The notes: a model not told the origin generated them from the sequence alone. DNA of 10,294 nucleotides from Geobacter sp. (GCA_012026855.1 VEOV01000296.1:1-10294), one strand, 5' to 3'; positions 1 through 7,253 are shown, numbered from the stretch's first letter. A program made the numbers and translations.

Positions 1-1112
1 AGATGGGGGGGCGGGTCAGCGGGCTCTCTTCCGACAAAAGTACCACTGCCGATATCGACCTGCGAGGCAACCTGGAGAACCATTCCCCTCTGAAAATTTC
101 CGGCAGGATCAACCCCCTTTCCGGCGATCTTTTCCTTGATATGCAGATTGTCTTCAGTGATATCGAGCTCTCTCCGTTCACACCTTATTCAGGCACCTAT
201 CTCGGTTACGCCATCGACAAGGGGAAACTATCCCTGGCATTGAAATACAAGGTTGAGCATAAGGAACTTTCTGCCCAGAACAGCATCTTCTTTGACCAGT
301 TTACTTTCGGTGAAAAGATAGAGAGCCAGAAGGCAACTTCTCTGCCGGTGAGGCTCGGTGTGGCGCTCCTGAAAGATAAAAATGGTGAAATCCATCTTGA
401 CCTGCCTCTGTCAGGCCGGACCGATGCTCCAAAGTTCAGTATCTGGGGTGTGGTCGGGCAGATGCTTAAAAACCTGCTGGTCAAGGCGGCAACCTCGCCG
501 ATGGCCTTTCTGCAGTCAAGTTTCGGCAGCAGTGCAGATTTCAGTTCGGTAAGTTTTTCTCCTGGCAGCAGCCGGCTTGTAAAAGCCGAAGCAGAGAAGT
601 TGCGTTCCCTTGCCAAAGCCCTTGCCGACCGCCCCGGGTTAAGGCTTGAGGTCAGCGGTTTTGCTGACCGGGCACGCGATCCGGAAGGTTTGAGAGGTGA
701 AATCCTCCTGAAAAAAATGAAAAACGAGAAACTGCTTGCTTCTGCCAGGGAGAAACTTGAGGGAACTGCAGCTGGCCTTGATGCCCAGGAGATTGCTCCG
801 GCTGAGTATCCGCGCTGGCTTAAAGCTGTTTATGAAAAAGAAAAGTTCCCCAGACCGCGCACGGTCGTTGGCACGCTCAAGGTTCTCCCAGACGAAGAGA
901 TGAAGAAACTCATCCTTACCAATACTGCCGTCGGTGAGCAGCAACTCCGGGGCTTGGCAAGGGAGCGGGCTGTTGCGGTAGTCGACTTCCTGCTCCAGGA
1001 GGGTAAGTTGCCCCAGGAAAGGTTGTTTGAGAAGAGCGGCGATCCGTTCGCTCCACCCGCAAAGGATGGCACTGCCGGCAGCAGGGTGGAATTCGGCATT
1101 GTTGCCAAATAA
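1..1112 (+). CDS. DUF748 (AsmA-like) protein, C-terminal part
   Basis: This reading frame is open from the left edge of the window to a TAA at 1110-1112. The first ATG at base 3 is probably an internal Met rather than the start, because these proteins are usually much longer. The visible 369 residues match the C-terminal part of DUF748/AsmA-like proteins as I know them: beta-rich repeats of hydrophobic and polar residues, then a segment around residues 115-150 (LPVRLGVALLKDKNGEIHLD, then SGRTDAPKF). The end resembles an OmpA-like region: FSPGSSRL near 187, an LEVSGFAD element near 214, and a final GSRVEFGIVAK. AsmA-like proteins are generally anchored in the inner membrane, extend into the periplasm and are linked to lipid or outer-membrane homeostasis; a specific role here is inference. 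The next gene starts 89 bases downstream, and no clear terminator lies between them. Confidence 0.8.
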   Translation, partial: MGGRVSGLSSDKSTTADIDLRGNLENHSPLKISGRINPLSGDLFLDMQIVFSDIELSPFTPYSGTYLGYAIDKGKLSLALKYKVEHKELSAQNSIFFDQFTFGEKIESQKATSLPVRLGVALLKDKNGEIHLDLPLSGRTDAPKFSIWGVVGQMLKNLLVKAATSPMAFLQSSFGSSADFSSVSFSPGSSRLVKAEAEKLRSLAKALADRPGLRLEVSGFADRARDPEGLRGEILLKKMKNEKLLASAREKLEGTAAGLDAQEIAPAEYPRWLKAVYEKEKFPRPRTVVGTLKVLPDEEMKKLILTNTAVGEQQLRGLARERAVAVVDFLLQEGKLPQERLFEKSGDPFAPPAKDGTAGSRVEFGIVAK

Positions 1113-1158
1113 GCGGTGCAGTTATTTTGCATCCGGAGATAGCAAATCAAGTGCGGCC

Positions 1159-1167
1159 TGATATAAT
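1159..1167 (+). promoter_or_regulatory. Extended -10 promoter candidate for the first hybrid kinase
   Basis: A perfect TATAAT hexamer lies at 1162-1167, preceded by TG one base upstream (TGaTATAAT), which is the extended -10 arrangement. No good -35 hexamer is found at 16-18 bases. It sits about 35 bases before the start codon of the kinase gene, a sensible distance. Found by eye only. Confidence 0.4.
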
Positions 1168-1201
1168 TTTTATCATTACTCTTGTCTAAAGAGGGGCCGT
1201 C

Positions 1202-2764
1202 ATGCAGAAAGAGGAAGACCTCAGGCGTGAGCTTGACCTTTGCCGTTCCATAATATCCCAGATTCTCGACTCTGCTGCTGAGGGGGTGATCGGCCTTGAT
1301 CCGGATGGCAACTGCCTCTTTGTCAACCGCTCCTGCCTTGAGATGCTGGGCTATAAGGACGACTCTTTTTTCATCGGCAATAATCTCCATGACCTTATCT
1401 ACTGCGCCAAGGCGGATGCCAGTCCGGAGAGTCTGCATGGCTGCAAGGTCATGGAAACGGTCTCCAGGTGTGAGCAGTATCATGACAGTGAAGAGGAACT
1501 GATCTGTGCAGACGGCAAGCTGATCAGGGTTTCCTATTCAGCTGCTCCGCTGCTCTCTGCTGACGGGTCATTCATCGGTGCAATTGTCACCATTGTGAAC
1601 ACCATGGAGAAGCGGTCTCTGGAGGAGCAGCTCCGGCAGGCGCAAAAGGTTGAGGCTGTCGGCACTCTTGCCGGTGGCGTTGCCCACGACTTCAATAACA
1701 TTCTTACAGCAATAATCGGGTTCGGCAGTCTCATGGAGATGAAGATGGCTGCAGACGATCCGATGCTGAAGAGCCTCCAGCAGATACTCTCCGCTGCCGA
1801 CAGAGCAGCAGACCTTACCCGTTCCCTTCTCGCGTTCAGTAAAAGACAACTCACAGACATTCGCAGGGTTGAGTTAAACAGGGTCATCAAGGGTTTTGAG
1901 AAGATGCTCAAGCGCCTTTTGCGCGAAGATATCGAACTTGATCTTGCGCTCTGCGAAGGTGACTCCTCTGTCATGGCTGATGCAGGACAACTTGAGCAGG
2001 TACTGATCAATCTGGCTACCAACTCCCGCGATGCCATGCCTAAAGGGGGCGCAATTTCGGTAAAAACCGGGCGCGTCATCATGGATGAAGCCGCAGCAAC
2101 AGCAAATGGGCTTTCTACTTCCGGAAACTATGTGACCCTTGAATTTACGGATAGCGGCACAGGGATGGATGAGAATACCCTTTCCAGGATCTTCGACCCG
2201 CAATTTACAACGAAAAAAGATAGTGAGGGAACAGGTCTGGGGCTGTCAGTCTGCTACGGGATAATCAGGAAACATAACGGGTGCATCCTCTGCGAATCGG
2301 CAGAGAGGCGTGGTACCACCTTTACCATCTATCTTCCGGCCGCTCCCGAAGCATCTGCCCGTAACGAATTGTTGTCGTCGCTGGGGCATCTGCGCGGCAC
2401 TGAAACCATTCTACTGGCCGAGGATGATCTGTCGGTACTGGGGCTCAGCCGCAGCACCCTGGAACAGTTTGGCTACAAAGTACTAGAAGCGGTTGACGGT
2501 AGCGAAGCAGCCAGGCTCTATAAAGAACATGGCAATGCACTGCACCTCTGCATTCTTGATGTAATAATGCCTAAAAAAAGGGGTGTCGAGGCGTTTTATG
2601 AAATTCGCCAGGTTAATCCAAAGGCAAAAATTCTGTTCATCAGCGGCTATTCGGAAGATTTTCTTGCAAAGCAGAATTTGCCGTCTGATGTGCTGATTCT
2701 GAAGAAGCCACTTCCTCCCGTGAGGCTGCTGGAAGCCGTCAGAGCTGAGTTGGACAAAGAGTAA
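1202..2764 (+). CDS. Soluble PAS hybrid histidine kinase with C-terminal receiver
   Basis: A 520-residue cytoplasmic sensor kinase with no membrane segment. Domains in order: short coiled coil (1-20), PAS (about 20-135), coiled-coil linker, HisKA dimerisation/phosphoacceptor (about 148-215) with H162 in GGVAHDFNN, HATPase (about 255-380), and a receiver (about 401-518). ATPase motifs are the N box around N274 (NSRDAMP), the G1 box DSGTGMD at 317-323, the F-box-like FDPQFTTK at 331-338 and the G2 box GTGLGLS at 343-349. The receiver has the acidic pair D408/D409, phosphoacceptor D453, S481 and K502, so the intramolecular relay looks intact. The ATG at 1202 follows GAGGGG at 1191-1196. The PAS belongs to a variant with an LHDLI...C...DG...V.Y pattern and carries an unusual number of Cys residues. 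Its signal and target are unknown; the downstream receiver/HD-GYP is a plausible partner by neighbourhood. Confidence 0.93.
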   Translation: MQKEEDLRRELDLCRSIISQILDSAAEGVIGLDPDGNCLFVNRSCLEMLGYKDDSFFIGNNLHDLIYCAKADASPESLHGCKVMETVSRCEQYHDSEEELICADGKLIRVSYSAAPLLSADGSFIGAIVTIVNTMEKRSLEEQLRQAQKVEAVGTLAGGVAHDFNNILTAIIGFGSLMEMKMAADDPMLKSLQQILSAADRAADLTRSLLAFSKRQLTDIRRVELNRVIKGFEKMLKRLLREDIELDLALCEGDSSVMADAGQLEQVLINLATNSRDAMPKGGAISVKTGRVIMDEAAATANGLSTSGNYVTLEFTDSGTGMDENTLSRIFDPQFTTKKDSEGTGLGLSVCYGIIRKHNGCILCESAERRGTTFTIYLPAAPEASARNELLSSLGHLRGTETILLAEDDLSVLGLSRSTLEQFGYKVLEAVDGSEAARLYKEHGNALHLCILDVIMPKKRGVEAFYEIRQVNPKAKILFISGYSEDFLAKQNLPSDVLILKKPLPPVRLLEAVRAELDKE

Positions 2765-2782
2765 ATATCTTTCAGGTGTATT

Positions 2783-2788
2783 TATAAT
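2783..2788 (+). promoter_or_regulatory. Possible -10 element before the second hybrid kinase
   Basis: TATAAT lies in the 44-base gap between the two kinase genes, about 20-30 bases before the candidate starts. No matching -35 box is seen, so this may be chance; the two kinases could equally be co-transcribed. Confidence 0.2.
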
Positions 2789-2808
2789 CCCTTGGCTGAA
2801 GCCGGCAG

Positions 2809-4920
2809 GTGAACATGTACAGGAAGGGACTCAAGGAAAAGATAGTCTTGTGGGTTTCTCTGCCGCTTGTGGCAACAGCACTTTCATATCTTGCCATCTG
2901 TTACAGTAGAGACTTGCATAATCATTTGGCTGTTTCATTGATGTTTTTGTCGGCAGGCATTGTCTTTACGGCGTTTTCTGCCTGGCGGATTATAAAGCTC
3001 ATCACTGGTCGTCAGTTATTGCAGGCGCAGCAGTTGGCATTCTTGCAGACACTGATCGATACCATCCCCAACCCCATTTACTACAAGGATGTGCAAGGGC
3101 GTTATCTTGGCTGTAACAGTGCCTTTGAAAGTGCAACCGGCGCCAAGAGAAGCGAGGTGATCGGGAAGAAAGCCCATGATTTTTTTGTTCAGGAGCTTGC
3201 TGATATTTACTGTAAAGGCGACGACGAGCTGCTTGCAAGGGGGGGAGAGCAGGTCTTCGGTAGTGTTGCCCCCTATGCAGACGGAACTTTGCGGCATGTG
3301 ATTTTTCACAAGGCGACCTATGGGGCAATAGACGGTTCTATCGGCGGCCTTGTGGGTATCTATATGGACATCAGCGAGCAGAAGAAGCTTGAAGAGGAAC
3401 TGGTGAAACTGACCCAGGCCGTGACTCAAAGCCCGACAGGGATAATCATTACTGATACAAAGGGTGTTATCGAGTACATTAATCCCCGTTTTACCGAAAT
3501 GACCGGCTATACAATGGAAGATGTCCTGGGGGAGAAATCTACCATTTTCAAGTGGGTCGATGCCCCAGCTAACGTATATCGTGAGCTGATTGAGACCATC
3601 AGGAACGGGGATGAATGGCGCGGCCGTTTTCACAGCAGACGCAAGAACGGCGAATTATACTGGGAGGATACGCTGGTCGCTCCGATAACAAATTCAGCCG
3701 GGATGATTACCAACTTCCTTGCCATGAAGGAAGATGTCAGCGAGCGGGTAAGGCTGGAGGAGCAGCTCCACTACTCCCAGAAAATGGATTCTATCGGTCG
3801 CATGGCCGGCGGGTTGGCCCACGACTTCAACAATATCCTTACTGCAATCTCCGGATATGCCGGTATCATGGAGTTCTATGCCCAGGAGGAGTCGCCACTA
3901 ACCTTATCACTCAAGCAGATCAGGGGAGCTGTTGATCGTGCTGCAGGACTGGTTCAGGGGTTGCTGGACTTCAGCCGCAGGCAGAGAAGCAATCCTTTGC
4001 CGGTGAACCTGAATGATATTGTTACCAGAGTTGGCAAGCTGATTGAGTCACTGGTGGGTGACGACATCACGGTGCACAATTTTCTGAGTGAGGCCCCTCT
4101 GGAGGTTCTGGCGGTCAGTGTTCAGGTGGAGCAGCTCATTATGCATCTTGCCAGCAATGCACGGGATGCCATGCCACAGGGGGGTGAGCTCTGGATAGGC
4201 ACGCGCCGGACAATGCTCGATCAGGAATTTGTCAAACGCTACGGTTATGGAACTATCGGCGAATATGCACTGCTTACCGTTACGGATAATGGCATTGGCA
4301 TGGATGCTGAAACCCTGGAGAAGATCTACGAGCCGTTCTTTACCACAAAAGGGGTGGGTAAGGGGAGCGGCCTCGGGTTATCTGTTGTGTATGGCTGCGT
4401 CAAGCAGCACAAAGGGTTCCTTACCTGTTACAGCGAGCCGGGAAAAGGGACCCAGTTCAATATCTATTTTCCGCTCAAATTCGAATCCGCGGAATCGGGG
4501 GAGGAAGAGCCGGTCAGGAATCCGATATTAGCCGACAGGCTTTCTTTAAGGGGGAGTGAGACACTTCTTCTTGTGGAGGATGACCCTGATGTACTCGGGA
4601 TTATCAAGAGCCTTCTGGAAGAGTTTGGCTACAGTGTGCTCATTGCCGGTGACGGTAACAGTGCGTTGCAGATCTTTAGAGAGGGGGCTGCCGAAATAAA
4701 AATGATCATTACCGATGCAATAATGCCGCACAAGAACGGCTGGGATACCTTCAGGGAGATGCAGTCAGAAGTTCCGTGGCTCAAAGGGATTTTTATCAGT
4801 GGTTATACCAGGGAGGCATTGATTGAAAAAGGGATGATGGATGAAACTGCCACTTTCCTGCCCAAACCAATTGCTCCGATGGATTTACTACGGACAGTCA
4901 GAGAGGTACTGGATAGATGA
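2809..4920 (+). CDS. Membrane-anchored double-PAS hybrid histidine kinase with receiver
   Basis: A 703-residue sensor kinase. Two hydrophobic segments (about 12-32 and 39-62) form a membrane hairpin with only a few residues between them, so there is almost no extracytoplasmic sensing domain. Then come PAS 1 (about 75-190), PAS 2 (about 200-312), HisKA (about 323-390) with H338 in GGLAHDFNN, and HATPase with the N box at N450, G1 box DNGIGMD 493-499, EPFFTTK 508-514 and G2 box GSGLGLS 519-525. The C-terminal receiver (about 581-700) keeps E590/D591/D592, phosphoacceptor D636, S664 and K686. The start is uncertain: GTG at 2809, or ATG at 2815 two codons later; AGGTGA overlaps the GTG and lies very close to the ATG. 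Its TGA overlaps the ATG of the next receiver gene (ATGA, 4917-4920), indicating translational coupling. The kinase core and receiver resemble the upstream kinase closely enough to suggest duplication and divergence. Confidence 0.93.
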   Translation: MNMYRKGLKEKIVLWVSLPLVATALSYLAICYSRDLHNHLAVSLMFLSAGIVFTAFSAWRIIKLITGRQLLQAQQLAFLQTLIDTIPNPIYYKDVQGRYLGCNSAFESATGAKRSEVIGKKAHDFFVQELADIYCKGDDELLARGGEQVFGSVAPYADGTLRHVIFHKATYGAIDGSIGGLVGIYMDISEQKKLEEELVKLTQAVTQSPTGIIITDTKGVIEYINPRFTEMTGYTMEDVLGEKSTIFKWVDAPANVYRELIETIRNGDEWRGRFHSRRKNGELYWEDTLVAPITNSAGMITNFLAMKEDVSERVRLEEQLHYSQKMDSIGRMAGGLAHDFNNILTAISGYAGIMEFYAQEESPLTLSLKQIRGAVDRAAGLVQGLLDFSRRQRSNPLPVNLNDIVTRVGKLIESLVGDDITVHNFLSEAPLEVLAVSVQVEQLIMHLASNARDAMPQGGELWIGTRRTMLDQEFVKRYGYGTIGEYALLTVTDNGIGMDAETLEKIYEPFFTTKGVGKGSGLGLSVVYGCVKQHKGFLTCYSEPGKGTQFNIYFPLKFESAESGEEEPVRNPILADRLSLRGSETLLLVEDDPDVLGIIKSLLEEFGYSVLIAGDGNSALQIFREGAAEIKMIITDAIMPHKNGWDTFREMQSEVPWLKGIFISGYTREALIEKGMMDETATFLPKPIAPMDLLRTVREVLDR

Positions 4921-5291
4921 GTAAAGAAAACGGCAGGATAATTGTTGTTGACGATGATGAGTATGTCCTTGACAGTACCGCCACACTGCTGCGGCTTTCG
5001 GGATTTGAAGTGGCAGCCGTCAATTCGGCGAACAAGGCGTTGGCAGAGATAGCAAAAGAACGTTTTGACCTTGTCCTGACCGATGTCAACATGCCGGAAG
5101 TTACCGGGATTGAGCTGCTGCGGAGTATCCGTCAGAAGGACGAAGAGCTGCCGGTAGTGCTGATGACTGCCTATGCAGAGCTGAACATTGCCGTGGCTGC
5201 CGTAAAGGAAGGTGCATTTGACCTGATTATCAAGCCGTACTCTCCTGCGCATCTGATTCATGCCATTGAAAAGGGAATTCGCTTTGGCTAG
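4917..5291 (+). CDS. Receiver domain, N-terminal half of an interrupted REC-HD-GYP response regulator
   Basis: A complete CheY-like receiver of 124 residues ending in TAG at 5289-5291. Functional residues are present: acidic cluster D12/D13/D14, phosphoacceptor D56 in LVLTDVNMP, T84 in LMTAYAE, and K106 in IIKPY. The ATG overlaps the stop of the upstream hybrid kinase, with GAGAGG at 4901-4906 as ribosome binding site. The frame continues without any other stop into a coiled-coil linker and an HD-GYP domain, so this is most simply the front half of one RpfG-like protein of about 356 residues cut by a nonsense codon at position 125. As a stand-alone protein it would be a single-domain receiver able to take phosphate from either neighbouring kinase. 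A real split, a nonsense mutation or a sequencing error cannot be told apart here. Confidence 0.85.
   Translation: MSKENGRIIVVDDDEYVLDSTATLLRLSGFEVAAVNSANKALAEIAKERFDLVLTDVNMPEVTGIELLRSIRQKDEELPVVLMTAYAELNIAVAAVKEGAFDLIIKPYSPAHLIHAIEKGIRFG
5289..5291 (+). other. In-frame amber codon between receiver and HD-GYP
   Basis: TAG at codon 125 of the combined frame beginning at 4917. The 32 codons after it, up to the GTG at 5388, still read as a good linker: an LRELEKNYK start and a KRTSELADAL coiled-coil stretch typical of REC-HD-GYP proteins. One base change (to TAC/TAT, CAG, AAG, GAG, TTG, TCG or TGG) would restore an unbroken protein. The base after the stop is C. Confidence 0.9.
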
Positions 5292-5387
5292 CTCCGCGAG
5301 CTGGAGAAAAACTACAAGATAGAACTTGAAGAGACCGTTGCCAAGCGGACAAGTGAGCTTGCCGATGCTCTGACCCAGCTTAGAGCA

Positions 5388-5987
5388 GTGAGCGAAGAGA
5401 CAATTGTAAGGCTTACCAATGCCGCAGAACTTCGTGACGAGGATACCGGCAGGCACATTTCAAGGATAGGAATCTTTGCCGGCAGGCTGGCTGAGGCCAT
5501 GGGGCTGAAAGAAGACTTTGTCGCCACCATAAGGATAGCCAGTGCCATGCATGATGTCGGCAAGATCGGTATGCCTGATTCAATACTGCTCAAAGAGGGG
5601 CCGTTGACTGCGGATGAGTTTACCCTGATGAAGACGCACACCATTGTCGGCGAGAAAATACTGACCGGCTCCTCCTTTCCGATGCTGCAGATGGCTGCCA
5701 GCATAGCTGCTACCCATCATGAAAGGTGGGACGGGACAGGTTATCCATACGGCACCAGGGGTGAGGAGACTCCGCTGGAAGGACGCATTGTCATGCTGGT
5801 TGACCAGTATGATGCCTTGAGGAGCAAGCGGGTCTACAAGCCCGCATTTGACCATAACAAAACCAGCGCGATCATTCTCGAAGGAGACGGCAGGACAATG
5901 CCAGGACACTTTGACCCTGAAGTTCATGCCGCCTTTCGGCGAGTAGCGGCTGATTTTGATGAGATTTTCGAAACTAACAGGGATTAG
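5388..5987 (+). CDS. HD-GYP domain c-di-GMP phosphodiesterase, C-terminal half of interrupted regulator
   Basis: Encodes an HD-GYP domain, the family that hydrolyses cyclic di-GMP. With the GTG at 5388 as residue 1, the visible metal and catalytic residues are H23 (DTGRH), H55/D56 in the HDVGK motif with K59, H84, the H110/H111 pair before ERWDGTGYP (the GYP motif, residues 118-120), and D139 in LVDQYDAL; all look intact. The GTG is only the first conventional start codon after the amber codon and has a poor ribosome binding site, so independent translation is doubtful. The true coding frame probably starts at 4917 as one REC-HD-GYP protein. The domain is complete to its TAG at 5985-5987. It ends 26 bases from the convergent receiver-PilZ gene, with no obvious hairpin between. 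Activity would normally be controlled by receiver phosphorylation, which the amber codon would uncouple unless it is read through. Confidence 0.85.
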   Translation: MSEETIVRLTNAAELRDEDTGRHISRIGIFAGRLAEAMGLKEDFVATIRIASAMHDVGKIGMPDSILLKEGPLTADEFTLMKTHTIVGEKILTGSSFPMLQMAASIAATHHERWDGTGYPYGTRGEETPLEGRIVMLVDQYDALRSKRVYKPAFDHNKTSAIILEGDGRTMPGHFDPEVHAAFRRVAADFDEIFETNRD

Positions 5988-6013
5988 TATGGTGATCTAG
6001 CTATTTTGCCTGT

Positions 6014-6694
6014 TTATGCGTTGGCTATCAAGCCGGCAATAGAGCTGACATAGCTATGGATGGCATGCTGATGGAATGGCGGGTGCTCAACAAACTTGAC
6101 ACCGTAAAGAGTTTTGCTTTCAAAGGTGCTTACTGAGCGGACAATTTCCCCCTTGGTTTCGATCTCGGTTGAGTCGGGCAGGGTGAAGTTGCAGATGATT
6201 CTCTTCCCTAGGGCCAGTTGGTATTCAGAAGCCAGCAGCATGCCTGTATTGCTGATGTTATGGGCGCGACAGAAAAATTCGTCATCAGGGGTCTTGCTTA
6301 ACACCGGCACATTCAGGGTAACCCGTTGACTCTTGCTCTCCTGGAGTTCTACAAAACTACCCACCACTTCCATCAGTTGCACCGGATTGACAGGTTTCAG
6401 GATAAAAGATCTTGCACCGCTTGTTTCAACTTTTTCAATATTGGCAGGGGTGTTATGGCAGATGATGACTACTGGGACATTGTCATCCTTGAGAATCCGG
6501 TTGCACAGGGTACAGCCATCCATCTCTTCCAGGACCATGTCAGAGAGAATAAGGTCAAAACGATATTTTTTGTGAAGCTTGATGGCGTCTTCACCACGCG
6601 TTACTGAACAGAGTTGAAGCCCTCTGCGCCGCAGCAACTCAAGGTTCCTGTTAAGAAATAACTGGGCTGCACTTGTAATGAGCACCTTCTGCAT
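6014..6694 (-). CDS. Receiver-PilZ protein (c-di-GMP effector candidate)
   Basis: A 226-residue cytoplasmic protein with an N-terminal receiver (about 1-115) and a C-terminal PilZ domain (about 120-215). The receiver keeps phosphoacceptor-like D52 (LILSDMVLEEMDG) and K100 in ILKPV. It lacks the usual acidic pair: after strand 1 (KVLIT) the sequence is SAAQ instead of DD. C79/H80 occupy the place of the conserved Thr/Ser, so normal Mg-dependent phosphorylation is doubtful. PilZ domains bind c-di-GMP through RxxxR and [DN]xSxxG. Here NISNTG (146-151) matches the second motif. The first is incomplete: R124 is present but S120 stands where the first Arg is expected, with K121 next to it. ATG at 6694-6692 is preceded by GGGAGAG and a good sigma-70 promoter. 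Its gene converges on the HD-GYP gene. Confidence 0.88.
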   Translation of the reverse strand: MQKVLITSAAQLFLNRNLELLRRRGLQLCSVTRGEDAIKLHKKYRFDLILSDMVLEEMDGCTLCNRILKDDNVPVVIICHNTPANIEKVETSGARSFILKPVNPVQLMEVVGSFVELQESKSQRVTLNVPVLSKTPDDEFFCRAHNISNTGMLLASEYQLALGKRIICNFTLPDSTEIETKGEIVRSVSTFESKTLYGVKFVEHPPFHQHAIHSYVSSIAGLIANA

Positions 6695-6712
6695 TATCTC
6701 TCCCTGCCCCTC

Positions 6713-6741
6713 TGTATAGCAAACTTGAGCCGATTTCTCAA
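6713..6741 (-). promoter_or_regulatory. Sigma-70 promoter for the receiver-PilZ gene
   Basis: On the minus strand, TTGAGA (6741-6736) and TATACA (6718-6713) are separated by exactly 17 bases. Transcription would start near 6706, giving a leader of only about a dozen bases that is nearly all ribosome binding site (AGGGAGAG). Spacing and hexamers are close to consensus; read by eye. Confidence 0.6.
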
Positions 6742-6858
6742 TTACTTAATGAACGGTAATGTTGCTGGCCGGATTCCCTATTTGAGGTATGGCTGGATGA
6801 AAAGGGGTTGCAATCTGTTTATACTGACTTGCGGCTGCAGGATAAATGCACGCAATTT

Positions 6859-6873
6859 CAGGCTTTTAGCCTG
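6859..6873. repeat. Small perfect inverted repeat upstream of the cytochrome promoter
   Basis: CAGGCT-TTT-AGCCTG: six-base perfect arms with a three-base centre, directly upstream of the sigma-70 and sigma-54 candidates for the cytochrome. It could be an operator half-site pair or a chance hairpin; no known consensus is recognised. Confidence 0.3.
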
Positions 6874-6875
6874 GC

Positions 6876-6903
6876 TTGACGCTTGGCACCGTGAATGCAT
6901 TAT
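6876..6903 (+). promoter_or_regulatory. Cytochrome promoter region: sigma-54 candidate overlapping a sigma-70 candidate
   Basis: TTGGCAC at 6883-6889 and ATGCA at 6895-6899 fit the sigma-54 -24/-12 pattern TGGCAC-N5-TTGCA with one mismatch. The GG (6885-6886) and GC (6897-6898) invariants are separated by the required ten bases. A start near 6910 would leave a leader of about 30 bases containing the GGAGG at 6931-6935. Overlapping it, TTGACG (6876-6881) and CATTAT (6898-6903) with a 16-base spacer make a sigma-70 alternative. Which is used cannot be decided by reading. Confidence 0.5.
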
Positions 6904-6939
6904 GCCATGCAGTAGTACAAATCCAATTCCGGAGGACTT

Positions 6940-7230
6940 ATGGGTCAGGTTATTACGAAAATCATGGCAGGAATCGCAATTTTGTCACTGTCGTCTGTAG
7001 TGCTGGCTGCAGGGCCGGATACCATCGAGCTGCCTGCTTCCATGGGCAAGGTAACATTCAATCACAAGCTGCATCAGGAAAACCTGAAGGATTGCAGTAA
7101 ATGTCATGCTAAACCTGCTGGCGGCAAGATCGAGGGGTTTGGCAAGGATCTGGCTCACAATATCTGTAAGGGTTGCCATGCGGCAAACAACAAAGGGCCT
7201 ACCTCCTGTAAAGAGTGTCACAAGAAGTAG
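6940..7230 (+). CDS. Periplasmic triheme cytochrome c7, PpcA family
   Basis: A 96-residue precursor with a signal peptide: charged start with K7, hydrophobic core around 8-22, and a VLA-A cleavage site near residue 23. The mature protein is about 73 residues, the size of PpcA-type cytochromes. Three CxxCH heme sites are present: CSKCH (52-56), CKGCH (76-80) and CKECH (90-94). The mature chain has exactly six histidines. H56, H80 and H94 belong to the heme motifs; H42, H45 and H73 are free as distal ligands, which fits bis-histidine ligation of all three hemes. Segments such as GKIEGFGK (62-69) and the CHKK end are typical of the family. Known PpcA proteins carry electrons across the periplasm from inner-membrane quinol oxidation to outer-membrane conduits during metal reduction. 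The ATG at 6940 follows GGAGG at 6931-6935. The paralogue (PpcA to PpcE) cannot be assigned, so no symbol is given. Confidence 0.93.
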   Translation: MGQVITKIMAGIAILSLSSVVLAAGPDTIELPASMGKVTFNHKLHQENLKDCSKCHAKPAGGKIEGFGKDLAHNICKGCHAANNKGPTSCKECHKK

Positions 7231-7253
7231 CTGTAAGGGATTGTACGTGGAAA

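Noticed and set aside
830..1483. Open frame of 217 codons on the minus strand spanning the DUF748 end and the first kinase start
   Set aside because: It overlaps two supported genes and a promoter region in antisense, with no domain or good ribosome binding site.
5289..5291. Amber codon as pyrrolysine
   Set aside because: Nothing in the window points to pyrrolysine machinery, and the interrupted family is not a known pyrrolysine user; mutation, error or ordinary readthrough is simpler.
4803..5456. Long open frame of 217 codons on the minus strand across the receiver gene
   Set aside because: It lies wholly opposite well-supported kinase/receiver coding sequence, has no recognisable domain and is explained by codon bias on the coding strand.
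6742..6939. c-di-GMP (GEMM) riboswitch upstream of the cytochrome
   Set aside because: Such riboswitches are common before Geobacter cytochromes, but I found neither the characteristic conserved core nor its paired arms, and the predicted leader is only about 30 bases.
6725..7000. Open frame of 91 codons ahead of and overlapping the cytochrome start
   Set aside because: It covers the divergent promoter region, has no recognisable family, and runs out of frame into the clearly coding cytochrome.
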